Of a stretch of 46,390 nucleotides of DNA, positions 10,128-18,495 are shown in pieces (positions within the stretch are counted from its first letter, which is position 1; each line of letters starts with the position of its first letter). The notes below the pieces were generated by a model. That model was not told the origin of the DNA. It did not search any database and saw only the letters and a list, made by a program, of their open reading frames with translations. The position numbers and the translations under genes are program-made. Source of the DNA: an uncultured Pelagibacteraceae bacterium (GTDB lineage Bacteria > Pseudomonadota > Alphaproteobacteria > Pelagibacterales > Pelagibacteraceae); assembly GCA_902604975.1 (NCBI GenBank), contig CACLAY010000007.1:1-46390 (forward strand). The letters are read 5' to 3'.

Positions 10128-10748
10128 ATGTGTGGAAGATACGTGATCACTAATGCTGTTTCAAAAACAAGTAAAATCGTTAAAACTGCAATTAAAGTAG
10201 AAGACTCAGAAAATTATAATGCACATCCTTACCAAAAACTTCCAGTTATTAAGAAATATAACAATGGAAATACTCTTGAAAATTTAAAGTGGGGTATTGT
10301 ACCTAGTTGGGCTAAAAAAAAAGACTTTAAACCACTAATTAATGCAAGATTAGAGACGATTGATGAAAAGGTCTCTTTTAAAAAATTAATAAAACTTCAA
10401 AGATGTGTTGCCGTGGCCGACGGATTTTATGAATGGAAGAGAATAGAAAAAGAGAAGACCCCTTATTACTTTTTAAGAGAGGATAAGAAACTTATTTATA
10501 TTGCTGGTATTTATGAAGAAGATCAATTTTGTATGATTACTGAAGAAGCAAGTTCAAATGTAACAGAAATTCATCACAGACAGCCAGTTATCTTAAATGA
10601 AAGTGATGTTAATAAATATTTGAATATTGAAATTTCAGGTTCAAATTATTTAAAACAATCACAAAAATCAAAACTTTCTTTTTATGAAATTTCTAAGGAT
10701 GTAAATAAGCCAACAAATAACAACATTTCTCTAATACAACCTATATAA
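10128..10748 (+). CDS. SRAP (YedK/HMCES-type) abasic-site crosslinking protein
   Basis: 206 aa beginning MCGRY. Proteins of this family lose Met1 and use Cys2 to form a thiazolidine crosslink with abasic sites in single-stranded DNA, shielding them during replication. The other active-site residues are present: Asn 72 in NARLE, Glu 102 in DGFYEWK, and His 149 in EIHHRQPVIL. The length matches YedK. The processing of Met1 fixes the start at this ATG. It converges with purK, ending two bases from the purK stop. Confidence 0.93.
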   Translation: MCGRYVITNAVSKTSKIVKTAIKVEDSENYNAHPYQKLPVIKKYNNGNTLENLKWGIVPSWAKKKDFKPLINARLETIDEKVSFKKLIKLQRCVAVADGFYEWKRIEKEKTPYYFLREDKKLIYIAGIYEEDQFCMITEEASSNVTEIHHRQPVILNESDVNKYLNIEISGSNYLKQSQKSKLSFYEISKDVNKPTNNNISLIQPI

Positions 10749-10750
10749 AA

Positions 10751-11794
10751 TTATTTTTCAATAATTGTTAGATGTCCCATTTTCCTTTTTGCTTTTACTT
10801 GTTTTTTTAAATAATCATAAAAAAACTCATTTTCTTTAAAAGTTTTATTTCTATAAATTGTTATGTCATCACCAATCAGATTAATCATTTGAGCATTATA
10901 TATTTTTTTTGTGTCGATTTTTTTTAAACCACAAACAGCTCTAATATGGTTTTCAAATTGACTAACATTATGTGAGTTTATTGTTAGATGGCCAGAATTA
11001 TGAACTCTAGGTGCAATTTCATTGACATATAAGTTTTCATTTTTATCAATAAAAAACTCAACACATAAGGTTCCAATATAATCTAGTTCCTCAACAATTC
11101 GTTTTGCCCACTCTTTAGATTTTACCTTTATTTTTTCTGAAATTTCAGCAGGAATTTTTGAATGTTTCAAAATTTGATCTTCATGAACATTCTCAATCGG
11201 TTCATATATCTCATATTTTTGATTGCCAAATCTACATATGACAATTGAAATTTCTTTTTTAAGATTAATAAACTTCTCTAAAATATATTCTTTAGTAAAA
11301 TCAATGTCATCATTTATGTCAATTAAACTATTTAATTTATATTGACCTTTACCATCATATCCAAGAGTGGTAGTTTTAAGTAACCCAGGCAAAAGGTTTT
11401 CATTATCTTTTATTTCATCCTTATTTCTAATTAAAGCATAGTTAGTTGTTCTAATATTGTTTTTATTTAAAAATTTTTTTTCAGTTAATCTATTTTGGAT
11501 TAAACTATTTATTTCTGGTTTGGGTAAAACACTCTTTGATTTATTTATTTCATTTAATATATCAAAGGGTATATTTTCAAATTCATAGGTAACTAAATCA
11601 ACGCTATTAACAAATTCTGTTATAATTTTTGTATCATTATACTTTCCATATATGAACTTATTTACAAAATTTTTGGCTGGCGCATCTGGATCATCACTAA
11701 GTGCTACAGTTTTTATATCTACTTTTTTAGCGGCTTCAGAAAGCATACTACCTAGCTGACCACCTCCAATTATTCCTAAAACTGGCTGGTTCAT
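10751..11794 (-). CDS. purK: N5-carboxyaminoimidazole ribonucleotide synthetase
   Basis: 347 aa. The N-terminus PVLGIIGGGQLGSMLSEAAKK and the ATP-grasp core (TTTLGYDGKGQY, YILEKFI, VNEIAPRVHNSGH) are diagnostic of PurK. The enzyme uses ATP and bicarbonate to make N5-CAIR from AIR in purine synthesis. It lies one base after the purE stop, the usual purEK pair. Confidence 0.97.
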   Translation of the reverse strand: MNQPVLGIIGGGQLGSMLSEAAKKVDIKTVALSDDPDAPAKNFVNKFIYGKYNDTKIITEFVNSVDLVTYEFENIPFDILNEINKSKSVLPKPEINSLIQNRLTEKKFLNKNNIRTTNYALIRNKDEIKDNENLLPGLLKTTTLGYDGKGQYKLNSLIDINDDIDFTKEYILEKFINLKKEISIVICRFGNQKYEIYEPIENVHEDQILKHSKIPAEISEKIKVKSKEWAKRIVEELDYIGTLCVEFFIDKNENLYVNEIAPRVHNSGHLTINSHNVSQFENHIRAVCGLKKIDTKKIYNAQMINLIGDDITIYRNKTFKENEFFYDYLKKQVKAKRKMGHLTIIEK

Positions 11795-12289
11795 TTATTT
11801 TGGTTTTTTTTTAACAGATTTTGATTGTTTAGATCGCCACTTATTCAGATTATTTTTAACACTCTTATCAAAGTTAGAAATAATTGATGCGGCATACAAA
11901 GCTGCATTCATTGCTCCATCTGTACCAATTGCTACTGTTCCAACAGGTATACCTTTTGGCATTTGAGCTATTGATAGTAAACTATCTAGACCTTTTAATT
12001 TTTTACTTTCGATTGGCACTCCTATTACTGGAATTCTTGTTAGAGATGCAATCATTCCTGGCAAATGGGCTGATCCTCCAGCTCCAGCAATTATCACAGA
12101 AATTTTATTGTTTTCTGCAGATTTTGCATACTTAAACATACGTTCTGGAGTTCTGTGAGCTGAAACTATATTTGTTTCGTAATTAATTTTAAGCAATTTA
12201 AGAATTTTTTCACAAAATTTCATGGTTGAGTAATCAGAATTACTTCCCATAACAATTGATACCTTGTGACTATATTTTTTGTTTTTCAC
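11795..12289 (-). CDS. purE: N5-CAIR mutase
   Basis: 164 aa. [14 protein letters not shown] near the N-terminus and [10 protein letters not shown] are the substrate-binding motifs of class I PurE, followed by [13 protein letters not shown]. It converts N5-CAIR to CAIR and works with PurK encoded just downstream. The apparent start is GTG, followed by a lysine-rich leader; the first in-frame ATG lies inside the conserved GSNSD region and is too late to be the start. Confidence 0.96.
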   Translation of the reverse strand: MKNKKYSHKVSIVMGSNSDYSTMKFCEKILKLLKINYETNIVSAHRTPERMFKYAKSAENNKISVIIAGAGGSAHLPGMIASLTRIPVIGVPIESKKLKGLDSLLSIAQMPKGIPVGTVAIGTDGAMNAALYAASIISNFDKSVKNNLNKWRSKQSKSVKKKPK

Positions 12290-12376
12290 GATACGAATTT
12301 GAATTAATATAGATTAACATATTCTTTAAATTTAAACTAGTCGACAAATTATATTATACTTATATTGTCTTTAAAT

Positions 12377-13345
12377 ATGAACTATCGAATAGATAATCTT
12401 CAATATTGTAACTGGTCTAGAGATATTTTTCTCATCAATAGGGAAGCTGGATTAAATGCAGTGCACGTTACTCTAGTATATCACGAAGATTATGATGAAT
12501 TTTTACAAAGAGTAAAAGAGTGGGATAAATTTTTTGAAGAAAATTCAGATTTAATTTTTTTGGGAAAAACATTCGAAGATATTACAAAAGCACAATCTGA
12601 CAACAAAACGGCAATTTTTTTTGGTTTTCAAAATTGTTCCCCAATCGAGGATGATATAAATTTAATAGAGAAAGTCCATGAGCATGGTTGTAGATTTATG
12701 CAACTTACTTATAATAATCAATCTCTTCTAGCCACAGGATGTTATGAAAAAAATGATTCTGGAGTCACAAATTTTGGAAGAGAAGCAATTAAAGAGATGA
12801 ATAGGGTCGGAATAGTTGTAGACATGTCTCATTCAGCAGAAAAAAGTACTTTAGATGCGATCGAAATAAGCGAAAAACCAATTGCAATTACCCATGCAAA
12901 TCCTTCTTTCTGGCATCAAGCTTTAAGAAATAAATCAGACTTCTTGTTAAAGAAACTTTCTGAAAGTGGAGGTATCTTAGGTTTATCATTATATTCTCAT
13001 CATTTAAAAGATGGAACAAATTGTAAATTAGAAAGTTTTTGCGAAATGGTTGCTAAAACAGCAGAAATAATGGAAGTAAAAAATATTGGTATTGGGTCAG
13101 ATCTATGTTTGAACCAACCTGACAGTGTTGTTGAATGGATGAGAAACGGAACTTGGTCTAAAAGTACAAATTATGGAGAGGGAAGTAAAAAAAAACCTGG
13201 ATTTCCAAAACAACCTGACTGGTTTTTGGATGCTAGAGGTTTTAATAATTTAGAAAGTGGATTAAAAAAAATTGGTTTTAATAAGCAAGAAGTAGAAGGA
13301 ATTTTAGGAAATAATTGGTTTAATTTTTATAAAGGAATTAATTAA
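12377..13345 (+). CDS. Renal-dipeptidase-fold (peptidase M19-like) protein with altered metal site
   Basis: 322 aa from ATG 12377 (an in-frame TTG at 12365 would add four residues). The C-terminal half aligns with M19: VDMSHSAEKS (His 152), ITHANPSFWHQALRN (His 173) and GIGSD (Asp 242) correspond to the second-metal histidines and the catalytic Asp. However, the usual N-terminal His-x-Asp ligand motif is replaced by IDNLQYCNWS, and the bridging glutamate of the V-E-G motif is replaced by Gln 85 in FGFQNCS. It may therefore not be a dizinc dipeptidase. Its stop overlaps the start of the next gene (TAATG), and it heads a four-gene cassette. Confidence 0.85.
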   Translation: MNYRIDNLQYCNWSRDIFLINREAGLNAVHVTLVYHEDYDEFLQRVKEWDKFFEENSDLIFLGKTFEDITKAQSDNKTAIFFGFQNCSPIEDDINLIEKVHEHGCRFMQLTYNNQSLLATGCYEKNDSGVTNFGREAIKEMNRVGIVVDMSHSAEKSTLDAIEISEKPIAITHANPSFWHQALRNKSDFLLKKLSESGGILGLSLYSHHLKDGTNCKLESFCEMVAKTAEIMEVKNIGIGSDLCLNQPDSVVEWMRNGTWSKSTNYGEGSKKKPGFPKQPDWFLDARGFNNLESGLKKIGFNKQEVEGILGNNWFNFYKGIN

Positions 13346-15000
13346 TGGAAATAAGATTAAGAGACCCAAAATTTTTGATGAAACTATCTAAATTGGGATC
13401 TTTTCATCAATCAAAATTATCATTTTTGAGATCTTTTTTAAGTGAATTTAAAGATTGGAAATATAGTCGTGATTTGTTCCAGCTTAATGACAAAGGACAT
13501 GGTAGAGCAGTTTATTCTTTTACAAAAAATAAAAGAACATATTCTCTCATTTGTTTTGCTAATGAAATTAAAGATGACGAAAGATCAGATAGAGTAATAG
13601 CCACAAAGTGGGATGCTGCTTTTACCTTATTTGATGGAATTCCATCAAAAGAAGACATAGATAGACTTTACAATAATGTTCCAAAACAAGAGGTTGGAAG
13701 ACTTTCGTATAAGGAATTAACGTTATCAAGAGCTAACAAGTCAGTAAGAGTTTTCGACCATGTGGTTGACAGTTTATCAAATGGAGAGCAACCTAATAAA
13801 GAAATTTTATCAAAAGTTGGGTATTTATATAGAACAACAGCAGTTTATGGATCAGGAAAATTTGGTTTAGCGGACAGGTTTAGAATTAAAAATAGAGAGG
13901 AAATCAGAGGACCTTTTAGATTAGAGATGATGCTAGTTTATCTCGTTAGACAATTTACATTTGATCAGGTTAATCATATTGCAAAAAATAAAAATCCAAA
14001 ACTAGCAGTAGAATTAGATCCTGCAATTAGCAGGAACTTAGGAATAGGAAATTCCACTGGCCTTGGTATGGCTCCTTTTATTGTTAATCATCCTACATTG
14101 TTGAATAATTGGATACATGCAAGAGAAACTGCTTTGAAACAAATAAGAGAAATAGAGCAGGTTTCAAAGAATGAGATTGATATTTTTTATAATTGCCTAA
14201 TTAAATCTTTAAAGAATATAACCAGCTGGCACACTGATAGTGAATATCAAAAAGAAAAAATCAAAGGTTTAATTGAAGATTTAAAAAAGTTTATAAAATT
14301 TATGAAAGAAGATTTTAAATTTAAAAATTCATATCAATTTAATCAAATTTACAACTGGTCAGAGGAAAATTTGAATGATGAATGTTTAGAATATATTGTA
14401 TCTATGATGATGGAACCGTATGATAACATAGTTAATCCATTGATTACGCAAATGAGTTCTGATGAGGAAAAGCATTTTAACATTCCCGTTGATAGAACTA
14501 TTGAAGATTTAAGAAACATATTAGAAAATAAATATTCTGAAATACTTAAAATTGATTTTTTAAAAGACGAAAATAATCAAAACTTTTGGTTTATATCGAA
14601 AAATAAAGAAGAGCCTAGAATAGGAGACAGATATATCGATGAGGGATCTGATTTAGAACAACCTTTGGCAATAGCAAGAGATATAAATAAACTTTATGAA
14701 GCCGTATTTACAAAAAAAAATAGTTCTAAAATTGGTAAATTTTTAAAAGATAATAATCATTTAAGACATGTTGTCAGAAGAGCATTTATTGCGGAAAAGT
14801 TTCCTTATTCAGAAATCCAAGACAATACGATTGGGTCCAAACTAGTTCCAATTGATATGTTAAGATTAAAATTATCATTTTTTGGAGCTTTAAAGTTTGA
14901 TCCTAGATCAGATAAATGGTTGCGTATTTGCATGTTCCAAGGAGCACCTTTGCCTTCAGAATTAGGAAATTTTGATGATAAATGGATTTATAAATCATAA
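13345..15000 (+). CDS. Large protein of unknown function in M19-like/DUF3726 cassette
   Basis: 551 aa, soluble, with no signal peptide or transmembrane helix. I do not recognise a named domain. Distinctive segments that look conserved are LYRTTAVYGSGKFGLADR (about residues 167-184), RGPFRLEMMLVYLVRQFTFDQ, and ELDPAISRNLGIGNSTGLGMAPF (about 224-246). The middle (about 270-330) is lysine-rich and helical, and the C-terminus is basic and aromatic. It is translationally coupled to the M19-like gene and four bases before the DUF3726-like gene, so the products probably act together. Too well conserved in texture to be spurious. Confidence 0.85.
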   Translation: MEIRLRDPKFLMKLSKLGSFHQSKLSFLRSFLSEFKDWKYSRDLFQLNDKGHGRAVYSFTKNKRTYSLICFANEIKDDERSDRVIATKWDAAFTLFDGIPSKEDIDRLYNNVPKQEVGRLSYKELTLSRANKSVRVFDHVVDSLSNGEQPNKEILSKVGYLYRTTAVYGSGKFGLADRFRIKNREEIRGPFRLEMMLVYLVRQFTFDQVNHIAKNKNPKLAVELDPAISRNLGIGNSTGLGMAPFIVNHPTLLNNWIHARETALKQIREIEQVSKNEIDIFYNCLIKSLKNITSWHTDSEYQKEKIKGLIEDLKKFIKFMKEDFKFKNSYQFNQIYNWSEENLNDECLEYIVSMMMEPYDNIVNPLITQMSSDEEKHFNIPVDRTIEDLRNILENKYSEILKIDFLKDENNQNFWFISKNKEEPRIGDRYIDEGSDLEQPLAIARDINKLYEAVFTKKNSSKIGKFLKDNNHLRHVVRRAFIAEKFPYSEIQDNTIGSKLVPIDMLRLKLSFFGALKFDPRSDKWLRICMFQGAPLPSELGNFDDKWIYKS

Positions 15001-15004
15001 ATAA

Positions 15005-15613
15005 ATGAGAAGCTTTAGTGAAATAGAAGTAACTACAAAAAAAGCATCTAAAGCTATTGGTTTTTCTTGGGGAATATCAGAGGAGGTTGGAAAAAATATT
15101 CGATTACTAGAAATGTTTGGACTACCAGGTCTTAAAAATTTAAATCAATACTACAAAATTTATAAAATCAGTAATTTTGAAAATATAGATGAAATATCGA
15201 CCTCAAATACTCCAAAGACTTTTTATTGTCCTATATTATCTGGATTAAATTTCTTTGATCAATCTTCATCAATATCTAAATTCAATGAAATTGAAATAAA
15301 TAAGATTGCTTTTCCACTTATATTTTTATCATTTGTAAGCAGAACTTCAGAAATTATTGGTAAGAGAATTTTTTTAAAGATGGATGATAAAGAATTTTTA
15401 TTTAATTTTAATGAGTCTATTTATTCAAACTATCTAACAGGAGATGTATTGGAAAAATCAGATAAAATTAACTTAAAATTTTTAGATAATAAGAACAGTT
15501 TTACTGAAGATGATTGGTCTGAAATTTATAATTTATCTATAAAAACTTACGTCGATGAAAGTGATAAATCAAGGGAACGAACAGCAGGAGCTGGATTAAC
15601 AGATAATGACTAA
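15005..15613 (+). CDS. DUF3726-like protein of unknown function
   Basis: 202 aa. The N-terminus SEIEVTTKKASKAIGFSWGISEEVGKNIRLLE resembles, from memory, the DUF3726 family found in proteobacteria; this match was not computed. A central strand-rich half (residues 80-150) has no motif I recognise. The C-terminus ends in a basic/serine-rich tail ESDKSRERTAGAGLTDND. It overlaps the next small zinc-ribbon ORF by eight bases and follows the 551-aa gene by four, so it belongs to the same transcript. Confidence 0.8.
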   Translation: MRSFSEIEVTTKKASKAIGFSWGISEEVGKNIRLLEMFGLPGLKNLNQYYKIYKISNFENIDEISTSNTPKTFYCPILSGLNFFDQSSSISKFNEIEINKIAFPLIFLSFVSRTSEIIGKRIFLKMDDKEFLFNFNESIYSNYLTGDVLEKSDKINLKFLDNKNSFTEDDWSEIYNLSIKTYVDESDKSRERTAGAGLTDND

Positions 15614-15773
15614 AGAATATGATGCAGAATTGAATAGGAATTTTGAAACAGATTTAAATGATATTTGTGAAGAGTGTAAAAAAGAAGATGAAAGTGTAAC
15701 TCAAAATTTATTCCTTACTGGTTTTAAAATATGCAAATCTTGCAGAACATCTAAAACTGTTTTTCCTTTTTAG
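15606..15773 (+). CDS. Small zinc-ribbon protein (55 aa)
   Basis: A short gene easily missed by length cut-offs. The frame from ATG 15606 to TAG 15771-15773 encodes 55 residues with two CxxC knuckles, CEEC at 21-24 and CKSC at 43-46, separated by 18 residues: a classic small zinc ribbon. The N-terminal 20 residues are acidic and helical. It overlaps the upstream DUF3726-like gene by eight bases, as expected in a coupled operon, and overlaps the convergent Yip1-like gene by four bases. A role as an accessory or partner-binding subunit of the cassette is inferred from position only. Confidence 0.75.
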   Translation: MTKEYDAELNRNFETDLNDICEECKKEDESVTQNLFLTGFKICKSCRTSKTVFPF

Positions 15774-16315
15774 CTAATATTACTAATTGGAATTGAATTC
15801 ATTCTATTAATTATGAATGTTATAGATAGAAAAGCTATTATTAGAAAAGATAAAAATACTATTCCGAATGATTTCAAGTTAGATTTCAAATTCAAAATTT
15901 GTTTGGTTGATATTATGAGAGATGCAAAAATCCAAAATTGAGTAAGGAAAATAATTGGCAGAACTAAGTCAGGTGTTACTGCAAAAAACCTAATTAAACC
16001 TGGCGCATGAGCGTATCCCACAGCTACTAAAATCTTTTTAAAAGGAACCTTACTCCCTTTATCTGGAAAAATTTTTACTCCAATTACAAAAATAAAAATA
16101 GCCCAAACAAACCATGTTAAAAGAGCTGTCAATCCTGAGATGCCAATTGATGTTCTCACAATTGAATTTGCCGCTACTGCTCCCGCAACACCATCAAGTA
16201 TCATTATAAGACCAGCAAAATAGATTGCAGCCTCACCAAAGTATTTATTATCTCTGTATAAGCTTTTATCTAATTTTAAAGATTTAAAAAAAATTTCTAA
16301 AAATTGTGCGAACAT
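15770..16315 (-). CDS. Yip1-domain-like integral membrane protein
   Basis: 181 aa with about five hydrophobic helices after a short amphipathic N-terminus. The DKSLYRDNKYFGEAAIYFAG start, a first helix with GVAGAVAA, and the VGYAHAPGLIRFF motif in the central loop resemble bacterial Yip1/YIPF-like membrane proteins. Function of such bacterial members is unknown. It follows the DmdA-like gene on the same strand, separated by a strong hairpin (16324-16344), so it may be expressed at a lower level from that transcript. Confidence 0.7.
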   Translation of the reverse strand: MFAQFLEIFFKSLKLDKSLYRDNKYFGEAAIYFAGLIMILDGVAGAVAANSIVRTSIGISGLTALLTWFVWAIFIFVIGVKIFPDKGSKVPFKKILVAVGYAHAPGLIRFFAVTPDLVLPIIFLTQFWIFASLIISTKQILNLKSNLKSFGIVFLSFLIIAFLSITFIINRMNSIPISNIS

Positions 16316-16323
16316 TTTAATTA

Positions 16324-16344
16324 GGGAGGAGCTAAACTCCTCCC
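16324..16344 (-). terminator. Strong GC-rich hairpin between DmdA-like and Yip1-like genes
   Basis: A perfect 8-bp inverted repeat, GGGAGGAG / CTCCTCCC, with a five-base loop (CTAAA) in otherwise AT-rich DNA. On the minus strand it lies just after the DmdA-like stop at 16355 and just before the Yip1-like start. Only a weak U-rich tract follows (UAAUUAAAAU), so it could be a partial terminator or a 3' stability element. Confidence 0.6.
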
Positions 16345-16354
16345 TTAAAGTTAT

Positions 16355-17713
16355 TTAACCTTTTACAACTTCTCTTGTATTTGCGTTGTAAGATTCTTTA
16401 AATGGTATATCTACTATTACTGCATCAACAGGTTTTCCTGGAGTTTCAGAATATTTCTCTGGCAAATGTACCTTGAACTTAGATCCTACTTTTCCTTTAG
16501 GAAATCCATTTGCGTTCAATGTTCCATCAAATGGTACATAACCCATAGCAATGTTCTGTTTTTTTTCAGGATGATACCAAGGAGAAGTAACAAAACCTAT
16601 AGGTTCTCCACCACCCTCATCTGAAATTAGCCAAAAATCAGGAGCGTATTCCTCAATTGGTTTTCCACCTAATTCAAGACCTACTAATTGAAGTTTGTAT
16701 GGTTTGTGACCTGCTTTTAAATCAGATTTCATTTTTTCTAGAGCTTTCTTGCCTACGTAATCTGCTTTCTTGTTCCATTCTCCTTTGCCAGATAATGATA
16801 CTTGATAACCTAAATTACATTGAAATGGATTATGTTGATTATCCATGTCTTGACCCCAAGAAAGAATTCCAGCTTGAATTCTTCTATGGTGAGCAGGCGC
16901 AATAACCATTAGGCTATGTTTTTTTCCTGCTTCAAGAACAGCATTCCACATATCTTCTGCGTATAACGTGCATTCTCTTAAATAAATTTCATAACCAGCT
17001 TCACCAGAAAACCCTGATTGAGATATCACGCAACTTCTTCCACCAATTTTTGCTTCAGCTAAACCGTAGAATGGCATATTATCAAAATCAACTTGATCTC
17101 CACATAAATCTTTCATTAATGCTTTAGATTTTGGCCCTTGTATCTGAACTGGACTTACATCTATCTCATCAATTTCTACGTTAAATCTCTCATCAGCATT
17201 TACACCTTGCAAATAAAGACCTATATCACTATCAGATAAACTAAACCAAAATTCATCTTTAGATATTCTTAAAAGAATCGGATCATTTAATACTCCACCA
17301 TAAGCGTTGCAAAGAATTACATATCTTGCTCTCATTGGAGAAATTTTTGTAGCATCTCTTGTTATTACATAGTCAACAAATTTTTCTGCATCTGGACCCT
17401 TCACTCTAATTTGTCTTTCCACAGCAACGTTCCACATTGTTACATGATTTACTATTGCATCATATTCTACCATTGCGCCACCATCTTCAGGTTTTACATA
17501 TCCTCTTGGGTGATAAATACGATTGTATACAGTTGCTCTCCAACAACCTGCTTTCATCGATAAATGCCAGTAGGGTGATTTTCTTACACGAGTTGAAATT
17601 AACATTTCAACTTTTGTTGGTCCGCTTTGTCTTAAATTATAAGGCACTTTTCTATCAGATTGGTCTACTGATGTTACGTGTCTTAACTTACTATAGTCAA
17701 ATTCATTAGACAT
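16355..17713 (-). CDS. DmdA-like tetrahydrofolate-dependent methyltransferase (GcvT family)
   Basis: 452 aa. The layout of a GcvT/DmdA folate-dependent demethylase is visible: RVRKSPYW near the start, WNVAVERQIRVKGPDAEKF, NAYGGVLNDPILLRIS, SLSDSDIGLY, VSPVQIQGPKSKAL and SGFSGEAGYEIYL. These segments resemble DMSP demethylase DmdA more than glycine-cleavage T protein, but this protein is about 80 residues longer, with an extended N-terminus and longer C-terminal region. Such enzymes move a methyl group from an osmolyte onto THF giving 5-methyl-THF. Its substrate is unknown; its neighbours (quaternary-amine transporter, MTHFR-like gene) suggest a methylated amine or sulfonium compound. A GGAG sits seven bases before the ATG, and it overlaps the MTHFR-like gene by eight bases. 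Confidence 0.82.
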   Translation of the reverse strand: MSNEFDYSKLRHVTSVDQSDRKVPYNLRQSGPTKVEMLISTRVRKSPYWHLSMKAGCWRATVYNRIYHPRGYVKPEDGGAMVEYDAIVNHVTMWNVAVERQIRVKGPDAEKFVDYVITRDATKISPMRARYVILCNAYGGVLNDPILLRISKDEFWFSLSDSDIGLYLQGVNADERFNVEIDEIDVSPVQIQGPKSKALMKDLCGDQVDFDNMPFYGLAEAKIGGRSCVISQSGFSGEAGYEIYLRECTLYAEDMWNAVLEAGKKHSLMVIAPAHHRRIQAGILSWGQDMDNQHNPFQCNLGYQVSLSGKGEWNKKADYVGKKALEKMKSDLKAGHKPYKLQLVGLELGGKPIEEYAPDFWLISDEGGGEPIGFVTSPWYHPEKKQNIAMGYVPFDGTLNANGFPKGKVGSKFKVHLPEKYSETPGKPVDAVIVDIPFKESYNANTREVVKG

Positions 17714-18433
17714 AGTTATTCTCCTTCAACCACTTGTTAGTTTCCTTCAAGCCGCCGAATGTATAAATGTGAAAATAATCAGTATGCGATTTAACTTTCC
17801 CAATTAGATCATTAGGGTCTTTAGGTTTCAATAAATCTAATGCCTTACTAAAATTAGATTTAAGAAAATTAATGGAATTTTTTGCACCAACAATATTTGC
17901 AAACTTAATTAAGCTAGAAATTTTCATGGGCCCAGTTATTCCAACATGAACTGGTATTGTTTGTTTAGAAATAAAGTCAACAATAGGCTGAGAATCTAGT
18001 AACCATTGAGTAACTATATAATCAGCGTAAGGCTTTTTATCTATCATTGCTTTTTCTAATTCTGAATCGGATATATCAGGACTACCCTCTGGATGTCCAG
18101 CAATTCCAATCCTTATCCCATCAAAATATCCTGTTTCTAATATCTGATAGGAACTATCAAATTTTCCAATTGGTTCTCGACTGCCTCCAATAACTAGAAC
18201 TTGTTTCACACCTAAATCTTTGCATCTTGAAACATAATCCTTTAATTCACTTTCACTATTTATTGATCTAGCAGGAAAATGAGGAACCGGATTAAATCCT
18301 TTTTTACTAAATCTCCAGATTTATCTGCAGTCTCCTTATAATCACCTCCAGGTAGCATTGTGACATATACATCATTAACACCTGGTAAAGTATTAAGATC
18401 TGTGTGAGGTCCAATTTCTAATGAAAAATTCAT
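17706..18433 (-). pseudogene. Methylenetetrahydrofolate reductase-like gene, split by a one-base frameshift
   Basis: The intact-looking 167-aa frame 17706-18209 is only the C-terminal two thirds. Its conserved MTHFR segments are VLVIGGSREP, GIRIGIAGHPEGSP, DYIVTQWLLD and PVHVGITGP. The missing N-terminus (NFSLEIGPHTDL, VYVTMLPGGDYKETADKSGDLVKK) lies upstream in another frame from ATG 18433, and GFNPVPHFPARSI continues in the original frame. The two join if one base is added at the T6 run 18300-18305 (A6 in the coding strand), giving about 242 aa. This is either a sequencing/assembly error in a homopolymer, slippage, or a recent mutation. If functional, it would oxidise 5-methyl-THF made by the DmdA-like enzyme. 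It lies downstream of proW. Confidence 0.85.
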
Positions 18434-18495
18434 TAATGGATAATTATTTATTTCTAAATAACTGTCTAGAAAAATATTAGATCAAAGTGTCAGGG

